Assembly (NCBI RefSeq): GCF_028550415.1
Contig: NZ_JAQQKX010000010.1
Span: forward strand, 62,001-126,000
Length of the DNA stretch: 64,000 nt
Reading direction: 5' to 3'
From: Asticcacaulis aquaticus
GTDB taxonomy: Bacteria; Pseudomonadota; Alphaproteobacteria; Caulobacterales; Caulobacteraceae
Part shown: one piece after another, positions 47,193-56,679 of the stretch
Position numbering within the stretch: position 1 is the first letter of the stretch
Layout: every line of letters starts with the position of its first letter
Program-made: the position numbers and the translations under genes
Notes under the pieces: generated by a model
Database searches by the model: none
Told to the model about the DNA's origin: nothing
What the model saw: only the letters and a program-made list of their open reading frames with translations

Positions 47193-50075
47193 ATGGTTGG
47201 TAAGCATCTCGCTTTGAGTCCGTCTTTTCGCGCGCGTCTGAAAGCCGGCATTTCGGCGGGCGTTCTCATGGCCGCCGGTCTGGCCGCCATGGGGGTTCAC
47301 GCACAGGAGGCCAAGCCGGACACCGATGTCACCGAGGTCGTCGTCAAGGGCTATCGCTCCAGTCTGGCCAAGGCGCTGAGCATCAAACGCAATTCGACCG
47401 GTGTGGTCGACTCGATCATCGCCGAGGACATCGCCAAGTTCCCGGACAACAATCTGGCTGAATCGATCCAGCGCGTACCGGGTGTCTCGATTTCGCGCGA
47501 TCAGGGCGAAGGCCGCTCTCTGTCGGTGCGTGGCCTGGGGCCTGACTTCACGCGTGTTCAGATCAACGGCATGGAATCTCAGGCCTCGACCGACGGTCTG
47601 GCGGGCGGCACCAATCGTGGGCGCGGCTTCGACTTCAACGTCTTTGCCTCGGAACTATTCAGCCGCATCGACGTCAACAAGACCGCCTCGGCGCGCCTGC
47701 CCGAAGGATCGCTGGGGGCGACCGTCGATCTCTATACCGGCCATCCGTTCGACTATAAGGGCATGAAGGCCGCCGCCTCGGGCCAGATGAGCTATAACGA
47801 CCAGAGCGGTCGCCGCGGCTACCGCACGGCGCTCCTGTGGTCGAACACCTTCGCCGACGACACGCTGGGCGTGCTCGTTTCCGCCGCCTATTCGACCAAC
47901 CCCATCGATTTTCAGCAGTCCAATTCGGGTAACTGGAATCAGGGCAATGGGGACGGCGGTTTCTGCAAGCCGACGACGGGCACCGGCGGTCTGTGCGATG
48001 TCCCGGCGTCAGAGCTGGCGGCCTATACGGCCCTGTATAACAAGGCGATGTTGCCCACGACCTACAATCCGCGCTTCTATCGTTACGTCCACACCAAGGG
48101 CGATGTCGAGCGTCTGGGCCTGACCGGCAGCCTGCAATGGAAACCGTCCGACGCCACCACCTTCACCGCCGACCTGCTCTATTCGCAGTTCGAGACGCGG
48201 CAGGACAACTATACGATGGAGCCGATCGGCTTCAGCCGCGGCGCCTCGCAGGGCGGCAAGCCGGAAACCCTCGTCCGCGCGCTGGAACTGGATAGCAATA
48301 ATACTGCGGTTTACGGCGTGTTCGACAATGTCGACATGCGCTCCGAGCACAATCTCGACGAATTCACCACGCGCTTTACGCAAGTCACCCTGAGGGCCGA
48401 GCACGATTTCAGCGATCGTCTGCACTTCGACGGGATGATCGGCTGGTCGCTGTCGGATTTCGACAACTATCTCGATCTGGCAACCCAGATCGACCGCTTC
48501 AATGTCGACGGCTATTCCTTCGATATCCGTTCGACCGGGCAGGCGCACCCGTCGATCAATTACGGCTTCGACGTAACCAATCCCGGTAACTGGTATTTCG
48601 GGCCGCGTGTTACGCAGCCGGGCGGTACGGGGTCGACCGGTCCGGAAATCCGTCTGCGCCCGAACTACACCGATAACGAATACAAGCTGGCGCGCGGTGG
48701 CTTCGTCTATAAGCTGGGCGACGAGCTGAATTTCCATTTCGGCGCCGAATGGAAGGAATATTATTTCGAAGCCGTGGCCTATCGTTACGCATCTGGCGAA
48801 GCCGACTGGCCGGCCTATACCGGCAATATGGCCGACATCACCCAGCAATTCTGCGGCCTCGACGACTTCAACCCGCCATCGCCCTCGCCCAAATGCTGGA
48901 CCGTGCCGAACATCGACGCCTATATCTCGAAGTTCGGCATCCTGTCCGGCGCCGGTCGGGCGACCATCTCCGAGACCGTTGCGGCCGCGCGTGGCGATAA
49001 CCGCAGCGTGACCGAACGCGACACCTCGGTCTATGCCATGCTCGACTTCAACGTCGATATCAACGGCATGCGTCTGCGCGGCGATATGGGTGTCCGTCAG
49101 GTCCGCACAGAGCAGAAGTCCAACTTCTACACCAATGTGCCAACGACGGTTAACCCGAGCGGTTTCGTCTATACGACGGTCGAACGGTCCTATGACGATT
49201 TCCTGCCGTCGATGAACTTCATCCTTGAGCCGACGTCCCGGACGGCGGTGCGCTTCAGCGCCGCCCGCGTCATGGTCCGTCCGCCTCTGGTCAATATTGC
49301 GGCGGCGACGTCGGTGTCGGTGGCGGGCGGTTCGCGGACCGTTTCGACCGGTAACCCCAATCTGACGCCGTACCGCGCCAATACGGCGGACCTGTCGTTC
49401 GAATGGTATCCGAATTCCGGCTCGATCCTGTCGGTCGGGTTCTTCTACAAGGATATCAAGACCTATATCCAGAGCGTGACGCGTATCGCGCCCTATTCGT
49501 CGACCGGTCTGCCGGATAGCCTGATCGCCAATACCGGGGTCGCCGCCAGCGACGATTTCGCCATTTCCAATGTTATCAACACGCCGGGTGGGCCGCTGAA
49601 AGGGTTCGAGATCAACTACCAGCAGCCGTTCACCTTCCTGCCGGGTATCCTCAGTAATTTTGGCACCCTGCTGAACTATACCTATGTCGATAGTCAGATC
49701 GACTATTTCACTTCGACGGCGGTCGGGGCGACCACGGTGACGGCGGACCTGCTCAACCTGTCGAAAAAGGCCTACAACGCGACGCTCTACTATGAAAAAG
49801 GTCCGTTCCAGGCCCGCGTCTCGATGAACTATCGTGACCGTTATCTGCGTGCGGTGCCGGGGCCGTTCAATATGGACGTGTCGGGGATCAATGCGGCTAC
49901 CTATTACGACGCCTCGATGAGTTATCAGGTCACCGACCGCGTCTCGGTCAGCCTCGAAGCGCTCAATTTCGGCAACGAACCACACGTCAGCTGGGTCGAT
50001 TCCAAGGCCCAGCGCGTCGAGGATTATCGCGAAGGCGGGCGGCAATTCTATCTGGGCGTTCGGTACAACTACTAA
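47193..50075 (+). CDS. TonB-dependent receptor (Xanthomonas/Caulobacter type), oligosaccharide uptake
   Basis: A 960-residue outer-membrane receptor. The signal peptide ends near MGVHA, followed by a TonB-box-like DVTEVVVKGYR. The plug domain (about 50-170) has FPDNNLAESIQRVPGVSISR and LSVRGLGPDFTRVQING, the pattern of the large carbohydrate receptors of Caulobacter and Xanthomonas. The remainder is a 22-strand barrel ending FYLGVRYNY, with the aromatic C-terminus expected for outer-membrane insertion. It should import a pectin-derived oligosaccharide in a TonB-dependent way. The GH3 gene lies downstream on the same strand, and a LacI-type palindrome lies upstream. Confidence 0.93.
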   Translation: MVGKHLALSPSFRARLKAGISAGVLMAAGLAAMGVHAQEAKPDTDVTEVVVKGYRSSLAKALSIKRNSTGVVDSIIAEDIAKFPDNNLAESIQRVPGVSISRDQGEGRSLSVRGLGPDFTRVQINGMESQASTDGLAGGTNRGRGFDFNVFASELFSRIDVNKTASARLPEGSLGATVDLYTGHPFDYKGMKAAASGQMSYNDQSGRRGYRTALLWSNTFADDTLGVLVSAAYSTNPIDFQQSNSGNWNQGNGDGGFCKPTTGTGGLCDVPASELAAYTALYNKAMLPTTYNPRFYRYVHTKGDVERLGLTGSLQWKPSDATTFTADLLYSQFETRQDNYTMEPIGFSRGASQGGKPETLVRALELDSNNTAVYGVFDNVDMRSEHNLDEFTTRFTQVTLRAEHDFSDRLHFDGMIGWSLSDFDNYLDLATQIDRFNVDGYSFDIRSTGQAHPSINYGFDVTNPGNWYFGPRVTQPGGTGSTGPEIRLRPNYTDNEYKLARGGFVYKLGDELNFHFGAEWKEYYFEAVAYRYASGEADWPAYTGNMADITQQFCGLDDFNPPSPSPKCWTVPNIDAYISKFGILSGAGRATISETVAAARGDNRSVTERDTSVYAMLDFNVDINGMRLRGDMGVRQVRTEQKSNFYTNVPTTVNPSGFVYTTVERSYDDFLPSMNFILEPTSRTAVRFSAARVMVRPPLVNIAAATSVSVAGGSRTVSTGNPNLTPYRANTADLSFEWYPNSGSILSVGFFYKDIKTYIQSVTRIAPYSSTGLPDSLIANTGVAASDDFAISNVINTPGGPLKGFEINYQQPFTFLPGILSNFGTLLNYTYVDSQIDYFTSTAVGATTVTADLLNLSKKAYNATLYYEKGPFQARVSMNYRDRYLRAVPGPFNMDVSGINAATYYDASMSYQVTDRVSVSLEALNFGNEPHVSWVDSKAQRVEDYREGGRQFYLGVRYNY

Positions 50076-50169
50076 GTGCCGGACTCTGTATGCCTTCCGC
50101 ATCGGGTCGCTTCCCTCCCTGATGCGGTTCACGACCCGACTCCCCGTTTGTGACAGTCGGTAAACTTGG

Positions 50170-50210
50170 ACGCCGGTTTCCCATGGTGGGGACCGGCGTT
50201 CCTTTCGTTT
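50170..50210 (+). terminator. Probable terminator after the first TonB receptor
   Basis: ACGCCGG (50170-50176) pairs with CCGGCGT (50193-50199), with an inner CCCA/TGGG pairing and a T-rich tail. It lies between the receptor and GH3 genes, so GH3 expression probably depends on readthrough or its own promoter. Confidence 0.55.
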
Positions 50211-50259
50211 TGACGGGAAGCCGGGCCAATGCCAGATTATTCAAAACAGAGGGAACACC

Positions 50260-52638
50260 ATGACAGGGCAATATCCAACACGCCGGCATGTCATTGCCGG
50301 GGTCAGCACGGCGGCTTTGACCGTGGCCGCCAGCCGTGCGACGGCTGCCGCCCTGCCGTACAAGAATGCGGCGCTACCGGTCGAACAGCGCGTCGCGGAC
50401 CTGCTGGGGTGGATGACGCTTGAGGAAAAGGTCGCTCAGATGCAGTGCGTCTGGCTGCACAAGGATCGCATTCAGACCGCAGGCGGAGATTTCGATGCGT
50501 CGCAAGCGTCTCAGGCCTACCCGAACGGGCTGGGGATGATCGCCCGTCCCTCTGACCGCAAGGGCGTCAAGAACACGAATGCCGGGGCCGATGCGGGCAT
50601 GGCCAACCGCAATGCCTTCGAGACCGCGACCTATACCAATGCCGCGCAAAAATGGGCCGTCGAACAGACGCGGCTTGGTATCCCTCTGTTCCTGCACGAG
50701 GAAAGCCTGCACGGCTACACGGCGCGCGACGCGACCTGCTTCCCACAGGCGATTGCACTGGCCTCCAGCTTCGATCCGGCGCTGGTCGAGCGCGTCTTTT
50801 CGGTCTGTGCGAAGGAAATGCGGGCGAGAGGCGCCAATCTGGCGCTGGCACCGGTGGTCGATGTCTGCCGCGACCCGCGCTGGGGCCGGGTCGAGGAAAC
50901 CTATGGCGAAGACACGCACCTGATGGGCGTAATGGGCAAGGCGGCGGTAACCGGTTTTTCCGGCACCGAGCGTAAGCTGGCCAAAGACAAGGTCTTCGCC
51001 ACGCTCAAGCACATGACCGGTCACGGCCAGCCCGAGCGCGGCATCAATACCGCCCCGGCCCAGATTTCGGAGCGTGTGCTGCGCGAGGTCTTCTTTCCGC
51101 CGTTCGAGAAGATCGTCAAAGAAACGCCGATCGCGGCGGTCATGCCGTCCTATAACGAGATCGACGGCATACCGTCGCACGCCAATAAATGGTTGCTGAC
51201 GACGATCCTGCGCAAGGAATGGGGCTTCAAAGGCGTCACCGTGTCCGACTATTTCGCGCTGAAGGAAATGCAGACGCGGCACCGCCTCGTGCCCGACCTG
51301 ACCGAGGCGGCTTACCGGGCCGTCAAGGCGGGCGTCGATATCGAAACCCCGGACGGCGAGGCTTATCCCAACCTGATCGCCTTGGTGAAGGCGGGCCGGG
51401 TGACCGAAGCCGAAATCGACGCTATCGTGCGGCGAATTCTGGAACTGAAATTCCTCGGTGGACTGTTCGAAGCGCCCTATGTCGATGCGAACGCCGCCGA
51501 TGGTTTGACCGCCACCCCCGACGCCGTGAAGCTGGCGCGCGAGGCGGCGGTACGGTCAGCGGTGCTGCTCAAGAACGACGGCGTCCTGCCGCTCGATGGT
51601 AAAAAGGTCGGCAAGCTGCTGTTGCTCGGGACTCATGCGAAGGATACGCCGATCGGGGGATATTCGGACATCCCGCGGCATGTGGTTTCGATCCATGAGG
51701 GCCTTGAAAAAGAAGCCAAGGCGCAAGGATTCATCCTCGACTACCGCGAGGCCGTGCGCCTGACCAAGGTGCGCGACTGGGCCGAGGACAAGGTCGAATT
51801 CACCGATCCGGCGGTCAATGCGAAGCTCATCGCCGAGGCCGTCGAGGCCGCGAAATCCGCCGATACCATCGTCATGGTGCTGGGCGACAACGAGCAGACC
51901 TCGCGCGAAGCCTGGTGGGAGACGCATCTCGGTGACCGCGACTCGCTCGACCTGATCGGGCAGCAGAACGATCTGGCGGCGGCGATTTTCGCGCTGAACA
52001 AGCCGACGGTGGTGTTCCTGCTCAACGGGCGGCCGCTGTCGATCAACCTGTTGCAGGATAAGGCCAATGCCATCATCGAGGGCTGGTATTTGGGGCAGGA
52101 AACCGGCCACGCCGCCGCCGACCTGCTGTTCGGGCACGCCAATCCGGGCGGTAAGTTGCCGATCTCGATCCCGCGCAGCGTCGGGCAATTGCCGGTCTTC
52201 TACAATGCCAAACCGACGGCCAATCGCAACTATCTGGGCGGCGATAATACCCCGCTCTATCCCTTCGGATTCGGCCTGAGCTATACGAGCTTTGCCCTGT
52301 CTGCGCCGCGCCTGTCGAAGGCGACGATCAAGGCGACCGACAGCGTGACGGTTTCGGTCGAGTTGACCAATACCGGTAAGGTGGCGGGGGACGAGGTGGT
52401 GCAACTCTATATCCGCGACGACGTGTCTTCGGTCACGCGTCCGATCAAAGAGTTGAAAGGCTTCCGGCGCGTGACGCTGACGCCTGGCGCACAGACGATG
52501 GTCGAGCTGACCATCACACCGGCGGATCTGCAATTCTACGACACGGACATGAAACGCGTCGTCGAGCCCGGCACCTTCACGATCATGACGGGCGCAAACA
52601 GCGTCGATCTAAAGACCGTGACCCTGACCGTCGCCTGA
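50260..52638 (+). CDS. Glycoside hydrolase family 3 protein (beta-glucosidase/xylosidase type), exported
   Basis: A 792-residue enzyme with a twin-arginine signal (YPTRRHVIAGVSTAALTVAA). The GH3 N-terminal barrel carries KHMTGHGQPERG and the nucleophile Asp330 in GVTVSDYFAL. The C-terminal alpha/beta sandwich (about 430-640) includes GDNEQTSREAWWE, where the acid/base Glu is likely. A fibronectin-III-like domain (about 690-785) closes the protein (GDEVVQLYIRDDVSSVTRP). GH3 enzymes remove terminal beta-glucose, xylose or arabinose-like units; the substrate is open. GAGGGAA precedes the start. It follows the TonB receptor by 184 bases. Confidence 0.92.
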   Translation: MTGQYPTRRHVIAGVSTAALTVAASRATAAALPYKNAALPVEQRVADLLGWMTLEEKVAQMQCVWLHKDRIQTAGGDFDASQASQAYPNGLGMIARPSDRKGVKNTNAGADAGMANRNAFETATYTNAAQKWAVEQTRLGIPLFLHEESLHGYTARDATCFPQAIALASSFDPALVERVFSVCAKEMRARGANLALAPVVDVCRDPRWGRVEETYGEDTHLMGVMGKAAVTGFSGTERKLAKDKVFATLKHMTGHGQPERGINTAPAQISERVLREVFFPPFEKIVKETPIAAVMPSYNEIDGIPSHANKWLLTTILRKEWGFKGVTVSDYFALKEMQTRHRLVPDLTEAAYRAVKAGVDIETPDGEAYPNLIALVKAGRVTEAEIDAIVRRILELKFLGGLFEAPYVDANAADGLTATPDAVKLAREAAVRSAVLLKNDGVLPLDGKKVGKLLLLGTHAKDTPIGGYSDIPRHVVSIHEGLEKEAKAQGFILDYREAVRLTKVRDWAEDKVEFTDPAVNAKLIAEAVEAAKSADTIVMVLGDNEQTSREAWWETHLGDRDSLDLIGQQNDLAAAIFALNKPTVVFLLNGRPLSINLLQDKANAIIEGWYLGQETGHAAADLLFGHANPGGKLPISIPRSVGQLPVFYNAKPTANRNYLGGDNTPLYPFGFGLSYTSFALSAPRLSKATIKATDSVTVSVELTNTGKVAGDEVVQLYIRDDVSSVTRPIKELKGFRRVTLTPGAQTMVELTITPADLQFYDTDMKRVVEPGTFTIMTGANSVDLKTVTLTVA

Positions 52639-52644
52639 ACCGGC

Positions 52645-52681
52645 AAAAAAAGACGCCGCCGTCTGGGGGGACGGCGGCGTT
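52645..52681 (-). terminator. Rho-independent terminator of the second TonB receptor
   Basis: An 11-bp stem, ACGCCGCCGTC (52653-52663) with GACGGCGGCGT (52670-52680), is flanked on the left by seven A, which read as a T-run on the minus strand. It therefore terminates the receptor gene at 52707-56234. On the plus strand there is no T-run, so GH3 would be stopped less efficiently. Confidence 0.85.
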
Positions 52682-52706
52682 TCAGTTCGGGGATGTAGAG
52701 GGGGCG

Positions 52707-55700
52707 TTAGAAGGTATACCGCAGACCCGTGGTCATGATGACCCCGGCCCCGGCGGAGTATTTCCGCACGACGCTGGGCTCATAGAGCCACTGCACTTCC
52801 GGTTCGTTCATGATGTTCTGGATCGAGAAGTCGCCGCGCAGCTTGTCGCTGAACTTGTAGGACAGTTTCAGGTCGACATATTGCTGCGCTTCGGTGCCCA
52901 GGAAGTCGTTATAGGGTGCGCCGCAGACGCCACCGGCATTGGTCGTGATACCCGGCGAGCAGGTGCCTTCGGCCTGCGGGAAGCGGCTGGCGAAGCGGTC
53001 GCGCCACGAATAGGCGACGCGGCCTTCGAAGCGGCCCTTTTCATAGAAGACGGTGAGGTTGACCGCTTGCGGCGAGGCGAAGGGCCACGGTGCGGCGGCC
53101 CAGCGGCCCGACTGCGTCAGGTAGTTCAGTTCCGACTCCAGCTTGGTGGCGTTCGCCTGTATGCCCAGACCGTTGAACGGTGCGGGCAGGAAGGTGAAGG
53201 TCTGCTGGTATTGCAGTTCGATCCCGTTGATGATGCCGCCGGGGCTGTCGACATAGGTGTTGATGTTCCACACGTTTTCGCCCGTATCCATATAGGCGGC
53301 CTGCACCGGCGTCAGGGTGGTCAAACCGGCCCGGACGGCGCTGTAGGTTTCCGTCGGCAGGAACTCGTTCAGCTTGGCGTAGTAGGATTGCTGGCGCGGG
53401 TAGGAGCCCATATCTTTGTGGAAGAAGGCGACCGACAGCAACATGTCGCGGGTCGGATACCATTCGACGTTCAGGTCGAAATTGGTCGAGCGGAACGGCG
53501 ACAGTTTCGGGTTGCCGATGGTCAGCCGCGGAGCGTTGGCACCGGAATCCGGAGCGGCGTTGAGTGTAATGCCGGTGACACCCGGGGTCAGGTTGCCCAG
53601 CGACGGACGCGCCATGGTCTTGGCTGCGGCGAAGCGGACAAAGACATCCGGGACGACTTCATAGGTCAGGTTCAGCGACGGCAGGACATCGGTATACTGG
53701 TTGCTGCCGGTGAAGCCCGTGCCGCTGAACACACCCGACGTGCCGTTGGAGGCACTTTCGACCTTGGTATTGGCGACCCGCACACCGGTATTGCCGCGCA
53801 GCGGGCGACCAAACAGGTCGATATTGAATGTCCCCTGAATATAGTGGCTGGTATCGGTTTCCTTGACTGTCAGCGCGTCGCCGAGCGAGGTTTGCAGACG
53901 CCAGTCGGCAAACGCATTGACGCAGTTACACTCGTAGCCGAGGATTCGGGACATGGTGTCGCGATCCGGCGACCACCATTTGGTCGGCACACCGGCCGGC
54001 AGATCGAGACCGGCGCCGAACTGAACCACCGAGCCGAGATCGCCCAGCTTCAGGTTCGCGTATTCCGGCTTGTTCTGCTCACGACCGTACTTGTTGAGTT
54101 CGGCGATGGTCGGTAGCACGCTGCGGCCTACCGTGGCGGCGCGCGTCGAGAACTGATAGATACGCTTCGAATAGCCGAAGTCGAGGCGATAACGGTCGTT
54201 GAAGTCGTATTTGAAATCGGCGCGCAGGGTTTCGTAACGGTTGATCGAGGAGCGCACATAGCGGCTGATGCTGGCGTAGCCCTTGACGATATCGCCGTAT
54301 TCGTTGGGGTCGGCGACGTTGAAGCCCGGGTTATAGACCGGCATGCCATCGCCCGTGCTGCGCTGATCATAGACGAAGCCGTTCTTGTCGAGGGCGAAGA
54401 TGTCGGTCCGGCCGCCATCAATCTTCAGTTGCGAATAGGAGGCCCCATAGACGGCCTGCATCACGAACTTGTCGCTGAAGCGGTGGTCGAGCGTCAGGCC
54501 GAACTGGCTGAAATAGGTCTCGTTTTTCGCGTAGGCGTCGTTGGTCTGCCAGTCGACGCGGTCGAGTTTCATATATTCGACCTGATTGGCGCTGTTGATC
54601 GAGACGTCGCGCAGAAGGACGGCTTCCTTGCCGATGATCTGATCGTACATCAGGATGCCGCGACGGTCGGCGGCGGCACCGGCGGCGCTGTAGCCGACCG
54701 AACCGGGGTTGTTGTAGTAGTCGTAGGTGTCGAGGTTGTACGGGTTGGTCGACCAGGTGTTGCCCGCGACGGTCGCCGTGTTCAGGACGGCCGCGACCGG
54801 GACATAGGCCGTGCCGTTCCAGTATTGCGTCGTGGAGAAGACCGCCTTGTTAGCGTCGCCGAGGCTGCCCTGACACAGGTTGGTGACCGCGTTGTAATCG
54901 CAGCGGTTGCCATAGACCCCGCGACGGTCGGCGAAGTAGTTATTGTTCGCCGTCGAATAGGGACGCAGGCCCGTCGTTGTGTTGGTCAGACCGATTTCGG
55001 CGCGGTCGTTGAAGAAGTGGCGGTTCAGGCCGAACGAGCCCAGAATGTGCGACTGGTTGTCGGCGATGAATTCCGAATAGAGCGCATCGAAGGTGATCTT
55101 GGTGCGGTCCGTCGGTTTCCACTGCGTCGTAAAGGTCAGGCCGAGGCGCTCCTGCTTGATGTCCTGCTGCTGCAGGCTGGCCAGGGACGGCATGGTCGTG
55201 ATGAGGTTCTGGTTCAGCTTGGCCCAGGCGACCGGGTCGGAGCCATACATGTACGACGCCGAGGAAATGCCATTGGCCACCGTACCGATGCCGGACGGGG
55301 CGGGCGACACGCTGGTGGGCGTCGGCGAGGCGAAGCCGTAGAAGCAGTTCAGCGGCGAGGTATTGGTCGTCGCATTGACCGTATTGACCGTGGTCGAGCA
55401 GACCGGCGCGACCGGGGAGCCGGTGCCGTTCTGAACCTTGGCGGTGCCGTGGTTCGAACCGCGATAATAGAACTCGAACTGACCGGGGTTACGGTCGTAG
55501 AAGCTCAAACCGGTGTCGCGCTTGGAATAGGCGCCGGAGAACAGGAAGCCCAGCTTGCCACCCATGAGCTTCTTGGCGAACAGGACGGCGTAGCGCGGAT
55601 TGTGCTCGCCGCCATTGTCGTAATAGGTGTCCTGCGCCGAGAACAGGACCTTGTGGGTCTTGCCCTTGTCGTAGCGCATGTCGAGCGGGCGACCGGTGTC

Positions 55701-56234
55701 GATATCGACCGTGGCGCCGAGCGAGCCTTCGTCCTCGTTGGCTTCGGCGGATTTGCGCACCGACAGCGAGCTGAACAGCTCCGAGGCGAAGACGTTATAG
55801 TCGAAACCGCGCGTCCGGTTGACCGCGGTCTGGCCTTCGTTGACGCCCGAGGCCGCCACCGTTTCCAGCCCGTTGAGGCGCGTGCGCACGAAATCGCCGC
55901 CCAGACCGCGCACCGTGATGGTGCGACCTTCGCCGTTTTCGCGCTCGATCGAAATGCCGGGCAGGCGTTGCAGCGCTTCGGCAAGGTTCGATTCGGGGAA
56001 CTTGCCGACATCTTCGGCGGTAATGACGTCGATCAGGGCGTCGGAATTCTTTTTCTGCGTCAGCGACTGTTGCAGCGACTGACGATAGCCGGTGACGACG
56101 ACGGTCGTGGTGTCGTCATTGGCGGCTGTCGTTTCCTGCGCAAGGGCCGGGGCGCCGATAGCCAGACAGATGGCGACGATGGATGCGCCCGTCAGGGCGG
56201 AACGGCGCCGGTGCGGCGGGTTCTGTGTAAGCAT
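52707..56234 (-). CDS. TonB-dependent receptor (Xanthomonas/Caulobacter type), second
   Basis: An 1175-residue outer-membrane receptor, longer than the first through extended barrel loops. After a signal peptide (cleaved near ALAQE) and TTTVVVTGYRQS comes the plug with FPESNLAEALQRLPGISIER and ITVRGLGGDFVRTRLNG. The barrel ends in TTGLRYTF, a Phe-terminated outer-membrane signature. The start at 56234 is supported by GGAGAGGAAAA just upstream. It is convergent with GH3 and divergent from the frameshifted DUF5060 gene and GH43, and probably takes up the oligosaccharide those enzymes process. Confidence 0.93.
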   Translation of the reverse strand: MLTQNPPHRRRSALTGASIVAICLAIGAPALAQETTAANDDTTTVVVTGYRQSLQQSLTQKKNSDALIDVITAEDVGKFPESNLAEALQRLPGISIERENGEGRTITVRGLGGDFVRTRLNGLETVAASGVNEGQTAVNRTRGFDYNVFASELFSSLSVRKSAEANEDEGSLGATVDIDTGRPLDMRYDKGKTHKVLFSAQDTYYDNGGEHNPRYAVLFAKKLMGGKLGFLFSGAYSKRDTGLSFYDRNPGQFEFYYRGSNHGTAKVQNGTGSPVAPVCSTTVNTVNATTNTSPLNCFYGFASPTPTSVSPAPSGIGTVANGISSASYMYGSDPVAWAKLNQNLITTMPSLASLQQQDIKQERLGLTFTTQWKPTDRTKITFDALYSEFIADNQSHILGSFGLNRHFFNDRAEIGLTNTTTGLRPYSTANNNYFADRRGVYGNRCDYNAVTNLCQGSLGDANKAVFSTTQYWNGTAYVPVAAVLNTATVAGNTWSTNPYNLDTYDYYNNPGSVGYSAAGAAADRRGILMYDQIIGKEAVLLRDVSINSANQVEYMKLDRVDWQTNDAYAKNETYFSQFGLTLDHRFSDKFVMQAVYGASYSQLKIDGGRTDIFALDKNGFVYDQRSTGDGMPVYNPGFNVADPNEYGDIVKGYASISRYVRSSINRYETLRADFKYDFNDRYRLDFGYSKRIYQFSTRAATVGRSVLPTIAELNKYGREQNKPEYANLKLGDLGSVVQFGAGLDLPAGVPTKWWSPDRDTMSRILGYECNCVNAFADWRLQTSLGDALTVKETDTSHYIQGTFNIDLFGRPLRGNTGVRVANTKVESASNGTSGVFSGTGFTGSNQYTDVLPSLNLTYEVVPDVFVRFAAAKTMARPSLGNLTPGVTGITLNAAPDSGANAPRLTIGNPKLSPFRSTNFDLNVEWYPTRDMLLSVAFFHKDMGSYPRQQSYYAKLNEFLPTETYSAVRAGLTTLTPVQAAYMDTGENVWNINTYVDSPGGIINGIELQYQQTFTFLPAPFNGLGIQANATKLESELNYLTQSGRWAAAPWPFASPQAVNLTVFYEKGRFEGRVAYSWRDRFASRFPQAEGTCSPGITTNAGGVCGAPYNDFLGTEAQQYVDLKLSYKFSDKLRGDFSIQNIMNEPEVQWLYEPSVVRKYSAGAGVIMTTGLRYTF

Positions 56235-56679
56235 TTTTCCTCTCCTTTGGCCGCCCTTTGTTTTTTTGCATCTCGGGGATGTCAGGCGGCATTGCGCGTT
56301 TGTTGAAACGTCGTTTCATAATAGACGCAATTTGGCCTCATTGAAAATCGAAAATTTTCGCATTTCATAAAATCAAAAAAAATCGAAATTCATGTGTCAA
56401 TATTTCAACAGGCGATGTCTTGCTTTCAGGAGAAAGAGACGGGGTAAATTTGTAGTTTGCTTTCAAGCTTTTAACCCGGGGCGGCCTGTATCACTGCCTT
56501 TCCGTTCAACGAATTTTTCATACAAAAACCCTTATTCATATGGCATTTTTTTCCTGTCTTCGATCGAATTAGGCTCTGGACAAAGCCGGGCGACGGGAGG
56601 AAAAGATCAGTCCTGCGGCGATCACTCAAAAAGCATAAAATTCGATACCGCACTGCACAGGAAAATGAGGACGCAATCC
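56235..56679. promoter_or_regulatory. A+T-rich divergent region before receptor 2 and the broken DUF5060 gene
   Basis: About 445 bases without a recognised gene. It holds the palindrome CGAAAATTTTCG (56349-56360), which includes AATCGAAAATT shared with the first receptor's upstream region. The rest is A+T rich with no clear operator or small RNA. A reading frame through it continues into the DUF5060 gene but lacks start signals. Confidence 0.4.
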
